Origin: Nostocaceae cyanobacterium
GTDB lineage: Bacteria > Cyanobacteriota > Cyanobacteriia > Cyanobacteriales > Nostocaceae
Assembly: GCA_030065825.1 (NCBI GenBank)
Contig: JASJCY010000027.1
Span: 1-64,000 of the forward strand
Reading direction: 5' to 3'
Length of the DNA: 64,000 bases
Below the pieces are notes generated by a model. The model worked only from the letters and a program-made list of their open reading frames with translations, had not been told where the DNA came from and made no database searches. A program made the position numbers and the translations under genes. The number at the start of each line of letters is the position of its first letter. The first letter of the stretch is position 1. Positions 44,452 to 54,782 of this stretch are shown here, piece after piece.

Positions 44452-45150
44452 TTATATATCCTGTTCTAGTGTTAAGTCGCGCTCTAGAATATTCTCTCCA
44501 CTAGGATTGAGAACAAAAAGGTTTATTTTTTTCTGCTGGTCAGCAGGGTCATAGGTTATAAAATAGCGATACTTACCATTTCTAAACATATAGAAGTAAG
44601 TATGTTCTTCTCTCCAAGATTTAGGGTTTTTTAAATTTATTTTGTCACCAGTTTTTACGTTTTCTCCTTCGTAGATATAGGCACGCCTATCGTTGTAAAG
44701 TCTAACAACCCACTCCTGCTTTGCATCAGTATAGGTTCCTTGAGGACGCTGAAAATGCTTAACCATCACGCGATTCAAAATTACTTTGCCGCTAGGATTG
44801 AAAACGTAGAGAGCAATGCTATTAGGATCGGAACCATTATAGATTATTTGATAGCGATACTTACCATTTTTGAAAGTGTAAATATAAGCTTGTTCTTCCC
44901 TTGTAATTGTTGGTTTTTTTAAAGTCAAGGAATTTCCATTTTTAGTATTTACCGCTTCATAGGAATAAACCCCAAACTCGTCAAGAAACAAACGAACTTC
45001 CCATTGCTGACCAACATCGGCAAAAGTACCTGTCGGAGGGATGCTGCTGACTGATTTAGCAGAAACACTATTTGCACTAAAGGTGATTGCTGTGATTGCG
45101 GGAGCGGATAAACCAATAACGGATGCTAGAGCAAGAGCCTTAAAATTCAT
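44452..45150 (-). CDS. Exported two-repeat protein of unknown function
   Basis: This 232-residue protein has a signal peptide (MNFKALALASVIGLSAPAIT, probable cleavage after VSA near residue 30). Two homologous domains of about 95 residues follow, starting TGTFADVGQQWEVRLF (about 40) and QGTYTDAKQEWVVRLY (about 136). Each contains a Y.YEA/YEGENVKTG segment, REE..Y.Y.F(K/R)NGKYRY and NPSG. The fold is probably all-beta. It acts outside the cytoplasm. No family is recognised; the internal duplication is the main visible fact. Confidence 0.75.
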   Translation of the reverse strand: MNFKALALASVIGLSAPAITAITFSANSVSAKSVSSIPPTGTFADVGQQWEVRLFLDEFGVYSYEAVNTKNGNSLTLKKPTITREEQAYIYTFKNGKYRYQIIYNGSDPNSIALYVFNPSGKVILNRVMVKHFQRPQGTYTDAKQEWVVRLYNDRRAYIYEGENVKTGDKINLKNPKSWREEHTYFYMFRNGKYRYFITYDPADQQKKINLFVLNPSGENILERDLTLEQDI

Positions 45151-45757
45151 GTTTATTTCCTTCGTAAGTGTGTTAGCAGTATTCTGCTTTGTCTAAATAA
45201 GGCTCCAACTCAAAAATCTTGTTTACGTATTTATAGTTTTTAAATATACCACTACATAAATTGTCACACACTTTATTGCAATTAATGGGCGTACTTCTTT
45301 AGATAAAGGTGGACTAATTTGAAATTGTCCTATTCTCAACCTTTTTGGCTTTCTTGTGTCATATTTATCGCATGGGATAGCCAGTTGTAACATTGTCTAC
45401 AATGTATCTTTTCAATAACCCAGTGAGCCAAATTTAATAGTTAAAAGTCAATTGCGGGGTTTTTCAGGATTTTTTTTAGGCAGTGTTGCGCATGATGTTT
45501 GCGCAGCACTGGCGACCCAAAGCCTTGTGTAGTAGGGGTTTTATTTTTTCAGGTAAGAAACACCGCAATGCTGTTTCTTACTTACTCACTTTCTTGCCAC
45601 TGGTGTAGCGGATACTTTTTACGTATTTATCGTCTACACTGATATCAAACTTATACCGTCCAAGCTATCATACCAGTGCGTGACATTCGGTAAATGACAC
45701 AACCATTCCCATACTTATAGAATTACGTTATTGGCAAACCTCGGTTTTTGAGCGCAT
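45151..45757. other. 607-bp gap without a supported gene
   Basis: AT-rich promoter region of the secreted protein, then an imperfect inverted repeat with GTGTTGCGCATGATGTTTGCGCAGCAC (45483-45509 region). A 28-codon coding-like scrap on the minus strand (45578-45664, …DDKYVKSIRYTSGKKVSK stop) may be the end of a lost gene. Confidence 0.45.
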
Positions 45758-48700
45758 TCAAGCATTTCTACAAGCGATCACCTGCGGTAACTCAATTACA
45801 AACTCTGTCCCCTCTCCAGGCTCAGAAATGCAGCTTAATTTACCCCCATGTTTTTCTACCACAATTGAATAGCTAATTGATAATCCTAAACCCGTACCAC
45901 TACCAACAGACTTTGTAGTAAAAAATGGGTCGAATACTTTATTTACAACGGACTGACTTATACCAACACCATTATCAGTGATGATAATTAGCACATTCTG
46001 GTCATCTTTGAGTGAGGTACGAATGGTAATCCTTGGTTTGTTAAACGTGGAGTTATTTTCCTGCTTTTGGTGCAAAGCATCTATAGCATTAGCGATAATA
46101 TTCATAAACACTTGATTTAATGCAGAAGCATAGCAGTTAACTAGTGGCAGTTGATTGTATTCTTTAATCACTTCAATTGCTGGATAAAAGCCATTTGAGG
46201 TGAGTTGATGCTGCAAAATTAAAAGAGTGCTATCAATCCCAGAGTGAATATCTACAGGTTTCATTTCGGCTTCATCCAAACGAGAAAAGTTCCTCAATGA
46301 CAGAACAATTTCACGGATACGTTGTGCCCCAATTTTCATTGAATCTAGGAGTTTTGGTAAGTCGTCAATTAGAAAATCTAGTTCTATGTCGGCAATCTTT
46401 TCTTCAATTTCTGGTAGAGATTGAGGATAAAGTTGCTGGTATAAGTTAATTAACTCAATTAATGATTCTACGTATTCATTTGCTGGAGTGAGATTACCGT
46501 AAATAAAGCTGACTGGATTGTTGATTTCATGGGCGACACCAGCTACAAGCTGTCCTAAACTTGACATTTTTTCTGCTTGAATCAGTTGGGCTTGAGTAGA
46601 GTAAAGTTTTTCTAGGGTAGATTCTAATTGAGTTGCTTTTTGTGTTAATTGAAGAGTACGTTCAGAGACTTTTTGCTCTAAGGTATGGGAATAATCCGAT
46701 AATTTACTATAAAGTTGAGCATTTTCTAAAGAAATTGCAGCTTGGGTACAAAGTAAATTCAGAATTTCAATACGATTTTGGGTAAATGCACCAATCGTCA
46801 AGTTATTTTCTAGATACAGCAACCCGATTAATTTACCTTGATGTAAAATCGGCATACACAGCAAACTAAGAGGTTGTTGCTGCATTAAATATGAGTCGGC
46901 AATAAAATCATTTTGTGTTGTGGCATTATCTAATACCACTATTTTTAAGCTGCGTTTGACATAGTTAATTACTGTGTTGGGGATGTCTGAACTGTCTGCA
47001 CATGGTAAATTGAACCGCGTCACACCTTCATTGGTGGTAGCTAATGCTTCAAGCATTAGGGTATCCTCTTTGAGCAACACTAAAGCTGCTTTTTTAGCCC
47101 CTGCATTTTCCATCACCACTTGCATTAACTTGGCAATTAACTGCTCTAATTGAATTTCACTTGATAAGGCTTGTGAAGCTTTAAGAATGCTGGCGAAATC
47201 GAAAACTTCGGTAATGCTGCTGCTAGAGACAGTTGCTTGGATCGTTTGATTTAGAAAAGAAGATTTATCAACGCTTTGAAAGCGGGTTTCACTTACTCCA
47301 AGGTTGCAAAGCTGCTTTTGTAATATGGGTGTGAGTAGTTGGGGATAGTGTTTTTCTAGGTCATCGGTTTTAGCTTTTGCTCCCCAACGAGCGTAGCAAT
47401 AGTATGCTTGAAGCATATAGCTTGCGGCAATTTTTTCTTTACCCCAATCTAGGTAGAATTTAGCTGCAAGTTCGTTAGCAAGGGCTTCTTCTTGGATATA
47501 TTCGTTTTCTTTGGCTCCAGAGATGGCGCGATCATAAAACTCAGAAGCCTGCCATTGTTCCCCAGCAACACGAGCAATTTCCGCTTCCAAGAGAAAATAC
47601 TTGGACAGAGAATTTTCGGGGCAGTTATCAGCCCAAAGTTGCATTTGTTGCCGATTTTTCTGAAAAATTTCTTGATAGGTTTGCTTTTGTTCCTCCGTTG
47701 CCTCTCCGTAGAGTTGCAATACAGTCAAAGATTTATAGAAATAATGCAAAACAATTTGAAATTGCCCATAGAGTGTGTTGAGGGACTGTTCCGCAGCAGC
47801 TAACATCTCATAAGCCTTAGCATAGTCACCATAGGTGAAAAACAGAAATGCTTTGGCAAAATAATAAGTACTGCTACCATAGGCATAGCCAGTTTCATTG
47901 AAAGTTACTAATGTTGATTCCTCATCAAAAGTTTCAGAGCTAAGGCTATGTCGATTTTTGGTCAGCCCTTGTAAGTTTTCTAAGAGTTTGCACTGAATAA
48001 TCAATGCTAAAGAGGTTGTAATCTCGGTTCGCTCGGCAAAGCTGATGTACTTGGAGTGCCGAGCCAGCAAACTGTTAATATCACTCTCGGCGATCACCTG
48101 CTGCCAGAAACTAAACAGCACGCTATGATGACACCAAGAAAAATCGCCCGCCTCCATTGCCCCCTGATAAGCAACTTTTTGCAGTGCAAGATTAGAACTG
48201 ACGTGCTTGCGCCAATGGTTAATGAAATTGCCGAACGACATATAAATTTTGCCGGTGAGGCTGGTGTTATTAAATTTTTCATTAATCTTTAAAGCTAAAA
48301 GCCCAAACTCATAGCCCAATTCATAATCTTGAAACTCTTGACAGAGAACCGTGCCGTACCAAACGTAGACAAATCCTGCTAAATTACTATTTCCGTATTT
48401 CAAACAGAGATTTGTCATGTGTAAAACAACCAAAACTAGCAAAGCCTGATTGGTTAGATAGGTGGGCGGCACCAAGTTCATCAGCAGGTGGATCAGCATC
48501 TTATGCTCTTCATCCACGATGACTGGTGTGTAAAGCAGTTCTGCAACTGCACGCTGATTTAAAGTTTGTTTTACAGACAAATGCATCGCTGAAAAACTAG
48601 CTTTTGCCGGATGCATTGGTAGCTCTAAACCTAACAGTTTCAGACCTTTAATTCCGACATTGATTGCTTCTTGATAGAGTCCTTTATTTTGATAATGGGT

Positions 48701-51334
48701 TAGCTGAATTGCAATGATTTTGGTTTGGTAAAAATTGGATTTAGCATTGCTAATTCCTATTTGGATTAGGTTTTCAGCTTTGTCAAAGTTGCCAGCTAAA
48801 AATTCAGCTTCAATACTCTCTAGGTACAGGGAAAATGCAAGTTCATAATTGGTATCCCATTTCGTTGTTGGCAGGCATTCTAAACCTATAGTTAAATATT
48901 TTGTTGCAGATTCATAAGCAGTAGAGAGTTTGGCTTGTTTACCTGCAATTAAGTTAATCTTGGCTAGTTCAATTCGTTCGCTTGCTTGTGTTATTAATTC
49001 CTGCCCTAGATTTAAATGTCCAACAATATCAAACAGTTTTTCTTCTCTTTCTATCTCTGAGGAATTTTGCAACAACAATCGACCAATTCTCAGATGAGTT
49101 GTTTGTTTCTGATTATCTGGAATCAGGGAATAAGCCGCTTGCTGTACCCTGTCATGTAAAAATTTATATTGTGCTAATTGTTTATTGGTATTCCCATTCT
49201 CCAACACCAATTTATGATTATCTTTTCCCTGATAAAACTTATAAACATCACTTTGGGGCAGAATTAACCCTTGCTGCAAAGCTTTCCACAATACATCCGC
49301 AGCATCAGTTTCAGATTTCTCTGAAATAATTGCCAAGGTTGCTAAGTCAAATTGATTACCAATACAAGCCGCTAACTGCAAAATTTCCTGGGTATCTGTG
49401 GGGAGTTTCTGCAACTGAGTCGCCATAAATTCGACAACATCATTTGTTAGCCCCGCTTCTCGCACCTTAGTGATATCACATTGCCAATATCCCGCTTGAA
49501 TATCAAACTCAATCAACCCATCTTGATGTAATGCCTTGAGAAACTGAGTTGCAAAAAACGGGTTTCCTTGGGTTTTTTGATAGACAATTTCAGTTAATGG
49601 TTGCGCTATTTGGGTCGAACAGGTGAGAGTATCGGCAACCAATTGAGTTAAACTTGCCTTGTTCAAAGGTTCCAGGGTAATTGTATTAATTATCGCCCCG
49701 GTTTTTTCCACTTCCGCCAAGGTTAACATTAATGGATGGGCTGGAAACACTTCGTTATCCCGGTAAGCACCAATCATTAATAAATAGCCTGTTTGTGACT
49801 CACTGATGAGCAACTGCATCAACTGCAAAGATGCTAAATCTGCCCACTGCAAATCATCTAAAAATATTACTAAAGGATGTTCTTTGGTACTAAAAACTTG
49901 AATAAATTTCTGAAATAATAAATTAAAGCGATTTTGCGCCGCAGTACCTGATAATTCCGGTGCAGGTGGTTGTTTCCCAATAATTTGTTCTAATTCGGGA
50001 ATAACCTCAATAACTACCTGTCCATTCTCACCTAATGCCTGTAATATTTTATATTTCCAACTTGACAATTGAGCATCACTTTCACTTAACAACTGCCCCA
50101 TTAAATCCCGAAACGCTTGCACAAAAGCCGAGAAAGGTATATTGCGATTAAATTGGTCAAATTTACCCTTAATAAAATAGCCTCGTTGTTTGACTATGGG
50201 TTTATGAACTTCGTTGACTACCGCAGTTTTCCCGATACCAGAAAAACCAGCGACGAGCATTAATTCCGCTTTTCCCTCGTTCAATGGTTCTACCAAGGAA
50301 CGAGATGAAGAAGGTGTATTACCCGGTAAAGCTTGGGAACGAGAGGAAGTACCAGCAACTCGGGCAAATGCTGCTAATAATTCCTCAACTTCCGCTTCTC
50401 TACCATAGAGTTTTTCGGGGATAATAAATCTGTCACAAATATCTCTTTGTGCAATGTTCCAGTATTCAATCTTCCCTGTTTCTTTAAGTTGTTTTAAACA
50501 AGTTGCTAAATCATGTTTTAATCCCAAAGTACTTTGATACCTATCTTCAGCATTTTTCGCCATCAACTTCATGACGATATCTGACAAAACTTGGGGTATC
50601 TCTTCACTGTTACATAAAGAGGGTTGTTTGGCAATATGACAATGCACCAACTCCATCGCATCTTCGGATTTAAACGGTAATTCTCCCGTTAGTAATTCAT
50701 AAAAAGTAACACCCAAAGAATAAAAATCTGTGCGGTAATCAATCCCGCGATTCATCCTTCCGGTTTGCTCTGGAGATATGTAACCCAATGTCCCTTCCAA
50801 CACATTTGGACTCATTAAAACTTGGGTTTCTCTTGGTAGTAAAGAAGCAATACTAAAGTCAATTAATTTAACTTGTTTGGTTTCTGGATTAATTAATATA
50901 TTCGCTGGTTTAATATCTTTATGAATGATTCTATGGCGATATAAAATATCTAAGGTTTCGCATAAGCAAATTGCTATGTGCAACAATTCCTGTAGAAACG
51001 TAATATTTTGAGACGTGACATGTCTCCTCTCTACATTATTATATTTAGTGAAATATTCCTGTAGAGAAATTCCCCCCATATCTTCCATTACCAATGCGTA
51101 GCCATTTTGGTAAGGTTCCAAGCTATAGGTTTGAATAATTCCGGGTGAATAGAGGTTTTTTGTGATGGTGTACTGATTGCGGAACTGCACCAACTCGCTG
51201 AAACTAGGATAAGGATTTTTCAGCTGTTTAATAACGACTGGTTTTTGGTCATATTCTCGAACAGCCCGATATACTAGGGTTCTTGAACCATTGTAGAGTT
51301 CTTCTTTAACGTAATATCCAGGAATGTGAACCAT
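45758..51334 (-). CDS. Hybrid Ser/Thr kinase - AAA ATPase - GAF - histidine kinase
   Basis: This 1858-residue signalling protein is of the cyanobacterial HstK type. Order of domains: Ser/Thr kinase (about residues 8-265; catalytic loop RIIHKDIKPANIL; DFS replaces DFG in LIDFSIASLL); AAA/STAND-like ATPase (about 350-600; Walker A GFSGIGKT, Walker B VIFLDDLQWAD); a long TPR-like helical region (about 750-1350); GAF domain (about 1410-1560); coiled coil; HisKA with phospho-acceptor His in LVAGVAHEINNP (about 1630); and HATPase (N box NAIDAL, DNGVGI, GTGLGLSIS). No response regulator is adjacent. It is a single gene. Likely a cytoplasmic integrator of stress or nutrient signals. Confidence 0.93.
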   Translation of the reverse strand: MVHIPGYYVKEELYNGSRTLVYRAVREYDQKPVVIKQLKNPYPSFSELVQFRNQYTITKNLYSPGIIQTYSLEPYQNGYALVMEDMGGISLQEYFTKYNNVERRHVTSQNITFLQELLHIAICLCETLDILYRHRIIHKDIKPANILINPETKQVKLIDFSIASLLPRETQVLMSPNVLEGTLGYISPEQTGRMNRGIDYRTDFYSLGVTFYELLTGELPFKSEDAMELVHCHIAKQPSLCNSEEIPQVLSDIVMKLMAKNAEDRYQSTLGLKHDLATCLKQLKETGKIEYWNIAQRDICDRFIIPEKLYGREAEVEELLAAFARVAGTSSRSQALPGNTPSSSRSLVEPLNEGKAELMLVAGFSGIGKTAVVNEVHKPIVKQRGYFIKGKFDQFNRNIPFSAFVQAFRDLMGQLLSESDAQLSSWKYKILQALGENGQVVIEVIPELEQIIGKQPPAPELSGTAAQNRFNLLFQKFIQVFSTKEHPLVIFLDDLQWADLASLQLMQLLISESQTGYLLMIGAYRDNEVFPAHPLMLTLAEVEKTGAIINTITLEPLNKASLTQLVADTLTCSTQIAQPLTEIVYQKTQGNPFFATQFLKALHQDGLIEFDIQAGYWQCDITKVREAGLTNDVVEFMATQLQKLPTDTQEILQLAACIGNQFDLATLAIISEKSETDAADVLWKALQQGLILPQSDVYKFYQGKDNHKLVLENGNTNKQLAQYKFLHDRVQQAAYSLIPDNQKQTTHLRIGRLLLQNSSEIEREEKLFDIVGHLNLGQELITQASERIELAKINLIAGKQAKLSTAYESATKYLTIGLECLPTTKWDTNYELAFSLYLESIEAEFLAGNFDKAENLIQIGISNAKSNFYQTKIIAIQLTHYQNKGLYQEAINVGIKGLKLLGLELPMHPAKASFSAMHLSVKQTLNQRAVAELLYTPVIVDEEHKMLIHLLMNLVPPTYLTNQALLVLVVLHMTNLCLKYGNSNLAGFVYVWYGTVLCQEFQDYELGYEFGLLALKINEKFNNTSLTGKIYMSFGNFINHWRKHVSSNLALQKVAYQGAMEAGDFSWCHHSVLFSFWQQVIAESDINSLLARHSKYISFAERTEITTSLALIIQCKLLENLQGLTKNRHSLSSETFDEESTLVTFNETGYAYGSSTYYFAKAFLFFTYGDYAKAYEMLAAAEQSLNTLYGQFQIVLHYFYKSLTVLQLYGEATEEQKQTYQEIFQKNRQQMQLWADNCPENSLSKYFLLEAEIARVAGEQWQASEFYDRAISGAKENEYIQEEALANELAAKFYLDWGKEKIAASYMLQAYYCYARWGAKAKTDDLEKHYPQLLTPILQKQLCNLGVSETRFQSVDKSSFLNQTIQATVSSSSITEVFDFASILKASQALSSEIQLEQLIAKLMQVVMENAGAKKAALVLLKEDTLMLEALATTNEGVTRFNLPCADSSDIPNTVINYVKRSLKIVVLDNATTQNDFIADSYLMQQQPLSLLCMPILHQGKLIGLLYLENNLTIGAFTQNRIEILNLLCTQAAISLENAQLYSKLSDYSHTLEQKVSERTLQLTQKATQLESTLEKLYSTQAQLIQAEKMSSLGQLVAGVAHEINNPVSFIYGNLTPANEYVESLIELINLYQQLYPQSLPEIEEKIADIELDFLIDDLPKLLDSMKIGAQRIREIVLSLRNFSRLDEAEMKPVDIHSGIDSTLLILQHQLTSNGFYPAIEVIKEYNQLPLVNCYASALNQVFMNIIANAIDALHQKQENNSTFNKPRITIRTSLKDDQNVLIIITDNGVGISQSVVNKVFDPFFTTKSVGSGTGLGLSISYSIVVEKHGGKLSCISEPGEGTEFVIELPQVIACRNA

Positions 51335-51962
51335 ATCACTAAATCCTAAGTGCTTTTGAATTTAGTATTCCCAAATCATTGCAAAAAAATAGCCAAACCC
51401 AAATAATTTATAACTGCTATATAGGAATCTTACTTGAATCTTCCTAAGTATACTGAGAAGTAAACCCTTATAGGGCAAGTATCTAGCCAGCTTGGTTTTT
51501 CAAAAATCAAATAGGAGTCCTATATATTGCTGATAATATTACTGTTTCTACTCTTATTGAATAAACTTCATAGTGATTACATAAATTATAAAGCAGAAAT
51601 TCATAAACAAAATATTTGGTATTTATTCAAACTTATTATATTTTTTCGCCAAGATAAAATATCTCTTCTTATAGTGAATAATAATATAGCCCACATTCCT
51701 GCGGAATGTGGGTTGCAAGTATTGCAGCCAATATTATGGTGAAGCGAGGACAATCACTCCTGTGCTTCTTATCAATGGCAAACAACCACTCCATCAATGA
51801 TTGAATTATGGCTCAATGATGCTGGATTTTCTGTAGCTGTAAATCTTTGGTTGGTGGGTTTGGGTTTAAATTAAGTTCAGTGAGAAAACAGGGTTGTGAG
51901 CAAGGGAATATCTTAAGTATTCTGAACAATTGCGGATTAGTTCTGATTTTTCTGTCATTATA
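51335..51962. other. 628-bp gap without a supported gene
   Basis: AT-rich, with a few short open frames that show no protein-like pattern. It borders the IS5-type element and may hold eroded DNA of the gene remnant found on the other side of that element. Confidence 0.45.
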
Positions 51963-52977
51963 ATATAGAACCCATTTGGTATCTTTACCTTCCAAGGTAT
52001 AATAATCCAAGTTACTGGTTATCAAATACAAATTTACTCGACTCGTGCGATCGCCCTGCACGAAGTTGTGGAAAGCGCTTAGCGCTTTCCACAACTTGGA
52101 CTAATACTAGAAAATGCCCTATTCAAGCAGTTTGACGGACAAAGAGTGGGAAATTATTGAACCCCTCTTACCTAAGAAGAGAAGAACCAAACCCCCAACA
52201 TGGAGCAAGAGAGAAATCTTAGATGGGATTTTATATCAACTCAAAAATGGTTGTAACTGGTGTGATTTACCCAAGGATTTACCTCCCTACTCAACAGTAT
52301 TTTGGCATTACAAACAGTGGCGAGCAGAAGGAATAATCGAGAACATCAGGGATGTCTTGCATGAACAAGTGCGCCAACAGGTAAAAAAAAAGCTAAGTGG
52401 ACAACCTTAATCATTATTGATTCACTCTTCTGTAAAAAACACCTGTAATGCTAGTTTAGAATCGCGCATGTTTTTGTTTCTACAAATCTACAAACGGTAT
52501 TAAAAGGCACTTAGCTGTAGATACTTTGGGGTTTCTTTTTTTACTCACTGTACCAAAGCCAATGTGTCTGACGATCAAGGATTAATTGAAATGTTGTCAG
52601 ACAATATTGATTATTTCAAATCTAAACCCGTCAACATTCCCAAAATCACTATCCTTGTTGACAATGGATATCACCCCGAAAAATTAGAGTCAGAGTTGAC
52701 AAAAATTTATCCGCAGATAATGACCAAGATTAGATTTAAGCTATCACCCAAACCGTCCAAAGCACAAAAACAGAAAGAGGGAAAGATGGGTTTTGTTCCA
52801 GTCAAAGCAAGGTGGGTAATAGAAAGAACCAACTCTTGGATGGAAAGATGTAAAAGCTTAGTTAAGAACTTTGAAAGAACTCTTGAACATTCAACCGCTA
52901 AAGTTAATCTTTGTTTTGTCCGACTGATGCTTAAAAGATTGGCGACTGGTTAAATAGATCCCAAATGGGTTCTATAT
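51963..52977. mobile_element. Decayed IS5-family element with 22-bp inverted repeats
   Basis: Left end ATATAGAACCCATTTGGTATCT, right end its inverted copy at 52956-52977 with one mismatch; total about 1015 bp. It contains a broken IS5-type transposase gene. A 17-bp perfect hairpin (AAGTTGTGGAAAGCGCT and its complement, 52063-52097) lies just before the transposase start. The element interrupts a minus-strand toxin-like gene remnant. Flanking TA/TAT is consistent with a short AT target, but the duplication is not clear. Confidence 0.8.
52114..52953 (+). pseudogene. Broken IS5-family transposase
   Basis: The N-terminal part (52114-52410) begins MPYSSSLTDKEWEIIEPLLP and has NGCNWCDLPKDLPPYSTV, the DUF4096/IS5-type DNA-binding domain. 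The C-terminal part (52564-52953) holds ILVDNGYHPEKLE and VKARWVIERTNSWMERCKSL, the catalytic E region. Between them (52411-52563) the frame is lost, with several stops, although traces such as the DS of the first Asp motif (IIIDS) can be read. Some IS5 relatives use a programmed frameshift, but here several lesions argue for decay. Confidence 0.85.
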
Positions 52978-53153
52978 ATTTATTCGCAGTTTGCTTGGGA
53001 TTTGCTTCATAGCTATTTAGGGAAACATTATCGGTATTTTCGGATTTATATTGATAAATTACGTAATTTCCCTTACTGTCAAATGTCTCTTCCAATAACC
53101 ATTGAAAAACGCGGGTAGGACAATCTGGATCGAAGATTCTTGCCTTTTCGCTT
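52978..53153 (-). pseudogene. Remnant of an SpvB/Tc-toxin-B-like gene, split by insertion elements
   Basis: On the minus strand this encodes ARIFDPDCPTRVFQWLLEET followed by FDSKGNYVIYQYKSENTDNV and ANKYI, open throughout. A further piece, TSIFGRSEK, is encoded at 54661-54689, beyond the IS4-type element, and joins in frame once one copy of the 11-bp target duplication is removed. The string F…WLLEETFD.KGN…Y.YK.E……ANKYI is characteristic of SpvB-like and TcdB-like (insecticidal toxin complex B) proteins. It covers only about 65 residues of a protein that is normally over 1000, so the gene is dead here. Confidence 0.65.
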
Positions 53154-54660
53154 TAGCCCTGTCAAGGTGATTTTGTTGAAGTTGCTAAAAGTTTGGCAGT
53201 TGAGACATGTGGATGCTGAGGGTCATACTTTGGAGGGTCTTTCTTCTTCTTTGGAGCGCGGGTGTGTTTGAGAAAGGACTTCAAACGAACCCGTTGAGCC
53301 AAAGAAACAAGAATAGAAGCAAACTGTTCGAGTTCGAGATCGGCGAAGAGACTCCAATTTTCCGGAGCGAGCCTCCTTTGGAGGAGCTTCGCTAACGCAA
53401 TCATCATTCCTCGATAAGTACCTTGTACTTCGTCAACCATGTAGTAGTCAGAAAGTCCGGCATCGATTTTTCCGACACCATGTACCCTCGCTAAAACCCC
53501 GCGAACGGTTGCCAAAATGTTGTAAGTTACTAATGCTAGGCAAAACGAGAATAATGCAGCTTTTGGATAGCCCAAAGTTTGAATTTGGCAGTGATAATTT
53601 TCCGTCACGGTTTGAAACAAATTCTCGATGCTACGGCGTCCTTGGTATAGTTCGGTGACAACTGCTGCGGTAACAGTAGTAATAGGAACCATGGTAAAAA
53701 TGACAATTTCATTCTCACCGTTGCGAGTTGGTTTTTTGAGCTTCAATACAACTCGTCTCACCCGTAAAAATTCTCCAGCATCGCTCAAACTAACAGTTTG
53801 CTCAAATAAATCTCCATCTTCAACCCTATCAACTGCTTGTAATGAGGTGATTGGTTCCCAAGGTATTGATTTATGTTCTCTAATCACGAAGTTTGCTCCA
53901 CTTCGATGCAAGCCAAACAAAAATCCAACGGTACACATGTTACGGTCAGCAATCCATAATTCGCCTTTTTTTACAGTTTTGAGTACCTCGGAAAACATAG
54001 AACGTTCTTGGGCATGTCCATCTTCAGTTGCAAACACATTGATTGCCAATCTTAATTCCGGGTCAAGAACTACCAATGATTTTCCTGGTAGCGCTCCTGC
54101 GGCGATTGTTCGCAGTATTTCAAGGCGATGGTCGGTTTTTTGCAGACAGTTCCCATCCAGGATTCTGATTTTGTACCCACTTAATATTTGTGGTGATTTA
54201 CCACCAACAAACTCTATTAAACTTGCCAGTGGGATGGCTGTTTCTCTTCAAATCGCCGAACTAACCCTCGTTTCGACTCCATTTAATTTGTCATAAACAG
54301 CCGTGCGGCTAACGTTCATTTCTTCGGCTTTTGCGCGATAGGCTGCACTTACTGATGGGTGAATACCGCATACTACTAAACTCCGCCGTTCCACAATGCT
54401 GGAAAAAAGTAGTTCTCGCGTGTACTGGGATGAAGCGTTTTCCTCAAATATCCGATTGATTCTTTCTGGTGCGAATACTCTTTCCATAAGCCCTCGAACC
54501 ATTACACTAATTGGACTCTATGAGTGCAAAACGCTCAAATATTGCACCCAGCATTCACCATATCCTCCCCTACTTTTTAGTTTGCTCCCGGCACGAAGTG
54601 CCCGCATTATAGCGATCGCATTCCATTATTATCCGCCTATTTGTCACCTTGACAGGGCTA
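53154..54660. mobile_element. IS4-family insertion sequence with 11-bp target duplication
   Basis: A 1507-bp element with terminal inverted repeats TAGCCCTGTCAAGGTGA (left, 53154-53170; right copy ends at 54660), flanked by the direct repeat CCTTTTCGCTT (53143-53153 and 54661-54671). One transposase gene fills the element on the minus strand. The clean ends show a recent insertion, more recent than the decay of the host gene remnant can tell. IS4 elements typically make 9-13 bp duplications. Confidence 0.9.
53162..54502 (-). pseudogene. IS4-family transposase with one in-frame stop
   Basis: This reads as one frame of about 446 codons interrupted only by TGA at 54248-54250. The front part codes for MVRGLMERVFAPERINRIFE … GVETRVSSAI; after the stop the frame continues RETAIPLASLIEFVGGKSPQ, then LDGNCLQKTDHRLE and VVLDPELRLA. 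DDE residues fall in the LDGN and WIADRNM segments and the glutamate in RRSIENLFQTVTENYHC. No further stops lie between 54247 and 53165. Possible readings are a recent nonsense mutation, a sequencing error, or readthrough. Confidence 0.85.
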
Positions 54661-54782
54661 CCTTTTCGCTTCTACCAAAAATACTAGTTAACCCAAGTTG
54701 CTAGTTATGCGATCGCCAATTACTTTGAGGGTTATAAAAGTAATAAAATCCCCTCCAGGAAGAAAAACGGAGGGGAATATGC

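Noticed and set aside
45578..45664. 28-codon coding-like scrap ending YVKSIRYTSGKKVSK
   Set aside because: Too short and without a start to annotate as a gene; mentioned only in the gap entry.
51813..52094. 93-codon minus-strand frame across the left end of the IS5-type element
   Set aside because: It crosses the insertion boundary and the internal hairpin; no protein pattern on either side.
52411..52563. Programmed frameshift in the IS5-type transposase
   Set aside because: Several stops and at least two frame changes in this stretch fit decay better than one programmed slip.
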